A DNA stretch of 64,000 bases from CAJXMH01 sp040220135 (GTDB lineage Bacteria > Bacteroidota > Bacteroidia > Flavobacteriales_E > Vicingaceae), in assembly GCA_040220135.1 (NCBI GenBank), contig JAVJTT010000026.1, positions 124,001 through 188,000 on the forward strand, given 5' to 3'. Position 1 is the stretch's first letter. Each line of letters opens with the position of its first letter. Below are positions 60,170 through 64,000 of this stretch, in pieces. The notes beneath the pieces are model-generated. The model saw only the letters and a list, made by a program, of their open reading frames with translations, had not been told where the DNA came from and made no database searches. A program made the position numbers and the translations under genes.

Positions 60170-61375
60170 TTAAGCTTCTACTTTAGTTAAATTCCTTACT
60201 GGAAACCAGGCGGTTAAAAAACCGATAAGCATTACAGTAACTAAAATATAGCCTATTTCAATCGCCTTCACTTTCACGGGATAAAAGTCAACAATCCCGC
60301 CTTCAAGTCTAATCAAGCCAATAGTTTGTTGTAACCAGCAGACTAACAATCCGAGAAGTATCCCACTTAAAGCACCTACTAAGTTGATCAGCAAGCCTTC
60401 AGTGAAAAAAATTCTTCTGATTAGGCTATATTTTGCCCCCATACTTTTTAGAGTACTGATGTCTTTTTTCTTTTCAAGAATCAGCATACTCAATGAGCTT
60501 AGAATGTTAAAAGCAGCGATAACCAATATAAATACCAAGATCATGAAGATGACCCACTTTTCCGTTTTATTGGTTTTGTAGATTAGTTCATTAAACTCAT
60601 AACGATTCGTTACTTTAAATTCTTCTCCTAGAAAAGTTTGCAAAGCTTCTTTCAATTCGCCTAAATCAACGCCCTTTTGGGCTTTTACTTCTACAGAAGT
60701 AATCTCATCATCATAACGCAAGAGGTCTCTAGCAAAGGTGATTGGCACTACTACATATTTGTTATCGTACTCTGGGCTAATGTAAAAAACTCCCCCGGGA
60801 GCAATCATCTTTCGGTAAATGGAATTCATGGGGTTAAGGGTAGAGCGGATTTTTCTTTTCGGTGCATAGACCATTAAGTTTTCCGGTGTTTTGCTCATGT
60901 ATAAGCCCAAAGAAGACGCCAATCCATAGCCGGTTAGGGCAAATGGCACTCCGTTTCTGATCAAGCTGCTTTCTCCTTCTATCAAAGTACTGTCCAAGCG
61001 GCTCATTTCCATAAAACTGGCCTCAACTCCTTTAATTGAGGCAATTGTTTCTTTTCTGTTGTAGCGCAATCCAACCACCTCTTCGATTACTTGAGTGTAA
61101 TTAGCCACGCCTTCAACTTGCTGCAGCCCTTCAAAGTCAATGGTTTTATTTGAAAACACTTTTCCACTTTTGGCCTCAATTCGCACATCTGAATCAAAAG
61201 ACTCGAACAAGGATTCCACCAAACCCTCTAGGCCGTTAAAGGCAGAAAGGACGACCACCAAAGCAAAGGTGCCAATGCCCACACTAATTACAGAAACCCA
61301 AGAAATAATATTCACCGCATGGTGCGATTTTTTGGAGATCAGATAGCGTTTGGCAATGTAAAAAGAAACGTTCAC
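60170..61375 (-). CDS. LolC/FtsX-type ABC transporter permease
   Basis: A 401-residue inner-membrane protein with four transmembrane helices (one near residue 25-45, three in the last 130 residues) around a MacB-like periplasmic domain. The N-terminus YIAKRYLISKKSHHAVNIIS is typical of the LolC/E lipoprotein-release family. It may move lipoproteins to the outer membrane together with an ATPase not in the window. The start is GTG at 61375, 3 bp after rbfA, so both form one operon. Confidence 0.85.
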   Translation of the reverse strand: MNVSFYIAKRYLISKKSHHAVNIISWVSVISVGIGTFALVVVLSAFNGLEGLVESLFESFDSDVRIEAKSGKVFSNKTIDFEGLQQVEGVANYTQVIEEVVGLRYNRKETIASIKGVEASFMEMSRLDSTLIEGESSLIRNGVPFALTGYGLASSLGLYMSKTPENLMVYAPKRKIRSTLNPMNSIYRKMIAPGGVFYISPEYDNKYVVVPITFARDLLRYDDEITSVEVKAQKGVDLGELKEALQTFLGEEFKVTNRYEFNELIYKTNKTEKWVIFMILVFILVIAAFNILSSLSMLILEKKKDISTLKSMGAKYSLIRRIFFTEGLLINLVGALSGILLGLLVCWLQQTIGLIRLEGGIVDFYPVKVKAIEIGYILVTVMLIGFLTAWFPVRNLTKVEA

Positions 61376-61378
61376 GGC

Positions 61379-61714
61379 TTACTTCAATAGCTCATCGATC
61401 TTTTCGGCATAGTCGAAAGAATCGTCTAAATAAAAATGCAGTTCTGGAATATGTCGGAGTTGTTTCCCCACTTTTCGACCTAGAACATAGCGTATTTCGC
61501 TAGCTTGTGATTGTAACTCCTCAATTGCTTCTTGCTTATCATCAACCGGAAAAATACTGACGTAAAGCTTCGCGATTCCCAAATCTGGGGTCACTCTGCA
61601 TTGAGTTATTGAGATCATACTGCCCTTTAAAACAACGACTTCGTTTCGTGAGAAGATTTCTCCGATTTGCTTTTGTAATAGACGGGCAATTTTTTGCTGG
61701 CGAATAGATTCCAT
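61379..61714 (-). CDS. rbfA: Ribosome-binding factor A
   Basis: Small KH-fold protein needed for 30S maturation and processing of 16S rRNA. The 111-residue length is normal. Visible: the N-terminal ESIRQQKIARLLQKQIGEIF and the KH region VSIFPVDDK to IRYVLGRKVGKQLRHIPELHFYLDDSFDYAEKI (in parts). It precedes the LolC-like permease by 3 bp. Confidence 0.94.
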   Translation of the reverse strand: MESIRQQKIARLLQKQIGEIFSRNEVVVLKGSMISITQCRVTPDLGIAKLYVSIFPVDDKQEAIEELQSQASEIRYVLGRKVGKQLRHIPELHFYLDDSFDYAEKIDELLK

Positions 61715-61719
61715 AGATG

Positions 61720-61727
61720 CAAAATTA
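61720..61727 (-). promoter_or_regulatory. -7 element of rbfA
   Basis: TAATTTTG on the minus strand, ending 5 bp before the rbfA ATG, another very short leader. Confidence 0.45.
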
Positions 61728-61814
61728 AGATTATTCCAACGGCTGTAAGCTCCCTATGAAGGTAGCGTAGAAAGCCTCCTAAATTCACTAATTTCGCATA
61801 AAATCTTTTCCAAT

Positions 61815-62765
61815 ATGAAGATCAGTGGTTTCAGCTTTGGCCGGAATGTTTCTAAGCTTTATTATCCCATTAAAGAATCTATTTTATCTATTCTTCCCAT
61901 TTGTGATGAATTTATTTTTGTCTTAGGTAAAGGTGACGAGGATGACAACACTAGAGAAATTCTAAAAACCATTGATTCACCCAAACTCAAGATCATAGAT
62001 ACGGAATGGGATACTACTGCTTTTCCTAATGGTACTGAAAATGCTCACCAAACAGATATTGCTATGCAGCACTGCAGCGGCGATTGGCTGTTTTATGTGC
62101 AAGCGGATGAAGTTGTGCACGAAAAGTATTTACCGGTAATTAAAGCTCGTTGCGAAGAGTTGTTAGATAATCAGGAAGTAGAAGGGCTGCTTTTTAAATA
62201 CCGTCATTTTTTTGGCGATTATGAGCATTATATTAACCATCACGGTTGGTACCAAAATGAAATCCGAATAGTTCGAAACAAAGCTGATATTCATTCTTTT
62301 GAATCGGCTCAGTCATTTAGAAGAATTCCCGAATTTGATGGTAAAAGTTATCGTAAGCAAGAAGGAACACATAAGTTGAAAGTGGCCACGGTTGATGCCT
62401 ACATTTATCACTACGGTTGGGTGCGCCCGCCAAAGTACATGCAGAACAAAAAGAAAGCACTTGACAGCATTCACAAAGGCGATAAAAAAGCGGATGAGCT
62501 GCACAAAGAAGCGCAATCTGAGTTTGATTATGGCCCACTAAAACACTTGCCAGTGTTTAAAGAAACTCATCCGAAAGTGATGGCAGAGAAGATGAAGGAT
62601 TTCAGCTGGAAAGAAAGTTTAAATTATACTACTTCAGAGCTGCCAAATAGGCCGAAGTTCAAACACGAAAAGACCAAATATCGCTTGATTTCTTTTTTGG
62701 AAAGAAATTTGAATAGCGGGAAACACTTTTTCCCTTTTAAAAACTGGGAATTATTGGACGTTTAA
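61815..62765 (+). CDS. Glycosyltransferase, GT2-like
   Basis: A 316-residue cytoplasmic protein with the GT-A pattern: an N-terminal Rossmann-like part (SFGRNVSKLYYPIKESILSILPICDEFIFVLGKGDEDDNT in parts) and a DxD-like motif in WLFYVQADEVVH (about residue 97-101). The rest is basic and unlike standard family 2 enzymes. The first ATG is used; a TAATTTCG element (61789-61796) lies 18 bp upstream. Next to an MsbA-like exporter, it may act on a lipid-linked sugar or LPS, but the substrate is unknown. Confidence 0.75.
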   Translation: MKISGFSFGRNVSKLYYPIKESILSILPICDEFIFVLGKGDEDDNTREILKTIDSPKLKIIDTEWDTTAFPNGTENAHQTDIAMQHCSGDWLFYVQADEVVHEKYLPVIKARCEELLDNQEVEGLLFKYRHFFGDYEHYINHHGWYQNEIRIVRNKADIHSFESAQSFRRIPEFDGKSYRKQEGTHKLKVATVDAYIYHYGWVRPPKYMQNKKKALDSIHKGDKKADELHKEAQSEFDYGPLKHLPVFKETHPKVMAEKMKDFSWKESLNYTTSELPNRPKFKHEKTKYRLISFLERNLNSGKHFFPFKNWELLDV

Positions 62766-62774
62766 GTCAAACCT

Positions 62775-64000
62775 ATGAAGAGCCTCTTAAAGATTGTAAA
62801 GTACATTGTTCCTTATAAAGGACTAGCATGGTTAAGTGTTGTGTCGAATATTTTGCATGTAATCTTTCACTTGCTATCGATCCTTGCATTTATTCCTTTT
62901 CTACAATTGTTGTTTGGAAATGAAGAGAAAGTCACTGTGAAACCTGATTTTTCTTGGACCTCAGATTATGTAACGGACATGTTCAGTTATAAAATGACTC
63001 CCTACATTGAACAGCATGGGGATACAGGGGCTTTGTATTTTATTTGTGTGGTGGTAGCTGCTCTTTTCTTCTTAAAAAATGTGTTTAGGTATTTGGCAAA
63101 GTTTTTCCTCGCTTCTATTCGAAGTGGAGTGGTAAGAGATATTAGAAGCAATGTTTACCAAAAGATATTGGCTTTGCCGCTAAGTTTTTACTCCGAAGAA
63201 AAGAAAGGGGATATTATCAGCAGAATTACCGGAGATGTTCAAGAGATCGAATGGTCGATCATGAATTCCCTTGAGATGGTTTTTAGAGATCCCATTTCTA
63301 TTGTGTTGTCTCTCGTCTTTATGATCACTATTAACGCTGAGTTAACCTTGTTCTCCTTTATTCTTCTTCCCATTAGTGGACTTATTATTGGCCGAATTGG
63401 AAAGAGCTTAAAGCGTACTTCTTCAAAACTGCAAATTCGCATGGGAGAGTTGCTATCGACTGTAGAGGAAACTTTAGGTGGATTGCGAATCATTAAAGCC
63501 TTTAATGCTGAGAATTCTTCTAACAAAAAGTTCCAAGGGATTAATGAAATATATCGAAATACCATGTTACGGATGTTTCGCAAGCGTGATTTGGCCTCAC
63601 CCTTAAGTGAGTTTCTTGGAGCACTGGTAATGGTAATTTTAGTTTGGTATGGAGGAAATATGGTGCTTGATCCAACTGTTGATTTTAATGGCGGAGAATT
63701 TATTGGATACATTGCCATGTTTTCGCAATTATTAAATCCGGCGAAATCACTTTCTACTGCTTATTACAACATTCAAAAGGGCGCGGCCTCAACTGAGCGT
63801 ATAGAAATGGTGTTGCAAGCAGAGAACAAAATTCAAGACAAAGCCAATGCTACTTCTATTGCAGACTTCAAAAGTGAAATAGAGTATCAAAACTTAAGTT
63901 TTGCTTATGAGGATACCAAAGTCTTAAAGAACATCAACCTTAAAGTTTCCAAAGGAAAAACAGTGGCACTAGTGGGTCAATCCGGAGGTGGAAAGTCTAC
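62775..64000 (+). CDS. MsbA-like ABC exporter (partial, cut by window end)
   Basis: The first 408 codons of an ABC exporter half-transporter. The N-terminal part has six transmembrane helices with an extended loop (about residues 55-85) between helices 1 and 2. The ATPase domain begins near residue 370 (IEYQNLSFAYEDTKVLKNINLKV, in parts), and the Walker A GQSGGGKST is the last motif before the window ends. It begins 9 bp after the glycosyltransferase. Lipid A or other lipid export is likely by family; the remainder lies outside. Confidence 0.88.
   Translation, partial: MKSLLKIVKYIVPYKGLAWLSVVSNILHVIFHLLSILAFIPFLQLLFGNEEKVTVKPDFSWTSDYVTDMFSYKMTPYIEQHGDTGALYFICVVVAALFFLKNVFRYLAKFFLASIRSGVVRDIRSNVYQKILALPLSFYSEEKKGDIISRITGDVQEIEWSIMNSLEMVFRDPISIVLSLVFMITINAELTLFSFILLPISGLIIGRIGKSLKRTSSKLQIRMGELLSTVEETLGGLRIIKAFNAENSSNKKFQGINEIYRNTMLRMFRKRDLASPLSEFLGALVMVILVWYGGNMVLDPTVDFNGGEFIGYIAMFSQLLNPAKSLSTAYYNIQKGAASTERIEMVLQAENKIQDKANATSIADFKSEIEYQNLSFAYEDTKVLKNINLKVSKGKTVALVGQSGGGKS

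Noticed and set aside
1..64000. CRISPR array, prophage or conjugative element
   Set aside because: No regularly spaced direct repeats of CRISPR size, no Cas, phage structural, integrase or transfer genes were seen.

Overview
The window reads as a chromosomal segment of a member of the Bacteroidota, most likely a flavobacterium-like lineage. Evidence: the long form of IspG, a eukaryote-like single-chain glycyl-tRNA synthetase, a type B SdhCAB, many OmpA/SPOR/beta-barrel and lipoprotein genes, almost no Shine-Dalgarno sequences, and promoters of the Bacteroidota type (TTTG about 20 nt upstream of TAnnTTTG), several of them within 4-16 nt of a start codon. Base composition is AT-rich and coding density is high. 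No rRNA, CRISPR array, transposase, integrase or phage gene was seen.

Layout. 1-9 kb: sdhCAB on the minus strand, then pepP, an alpha/beta hydrolase, an orphan small protein resembling a type IX secretion C-terminal domain, ispG and a DUF3109 protein. 9-18 kb: envelope genes and a sensor-like cluster (lipoprotein, secreted propeller/caspase-like protease, Reg_prop/Y_Y_Y/SpoIIE phosphatase), then a secreted barrel protein. 18-31 kb: glyS, OmpA lipoprotein, xth, a large outer-membrane protein, a coiled-coil membrane protein, isoaspartyl peptidase, comF, free-methionine sulfoxide reductase, an Ig-like lipoprotein, a membrane methyltransferase and tRNA-Phe. 31-39 kb: an envelope-biogenesis gene run (coaX, outer-membrane protein, TPR protein, lptC, small membrane protein, CNNM/CBS transporter, PpiD-like chaperone). 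39-49 kb: membrane glycosyltransferase-like protein, kbl, gdhA, dprA, kdsB, an HU-like/SPOR protein, acyl-CoA thioesterase and a CarboxypepD_reg-like protein.

49-53.3 kb is the accessory part. It holds dispersed palindromic repeats, a glycosyltransferase 9 gene whose 5' end is duplicated on the far side of a nucleotidyltransferase/small-protein pair, and a segment bounded by two ~117-bp direct repeats containing an XRE regulator, a secreted two-cysteine peptide precursor and a secreted thioredoxin-fold protein. This last segment is the best candidate here for an undescribed small system.

53-64 kb: tatD, ansA, tRNA-Ser, a Ton-type energising operon (exbB, small membrane protein, exbD, exbD), a CPBP protease, dusB, rbfA with a LolC/FtsX-type permease, a glycosyltransferase and an MsbA-like exporter cut by the window end.

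Two recurring themes are non-coding. Both tRNA genes carry a damaged duplicate of their 3' end 120-160 bp downstream. Several intergenic gaps hold elaborate inverted-repeat elements (19600-19919, 45887-46090, 49270-49424, 60063-60143), apparently members of dispersed repeat families.
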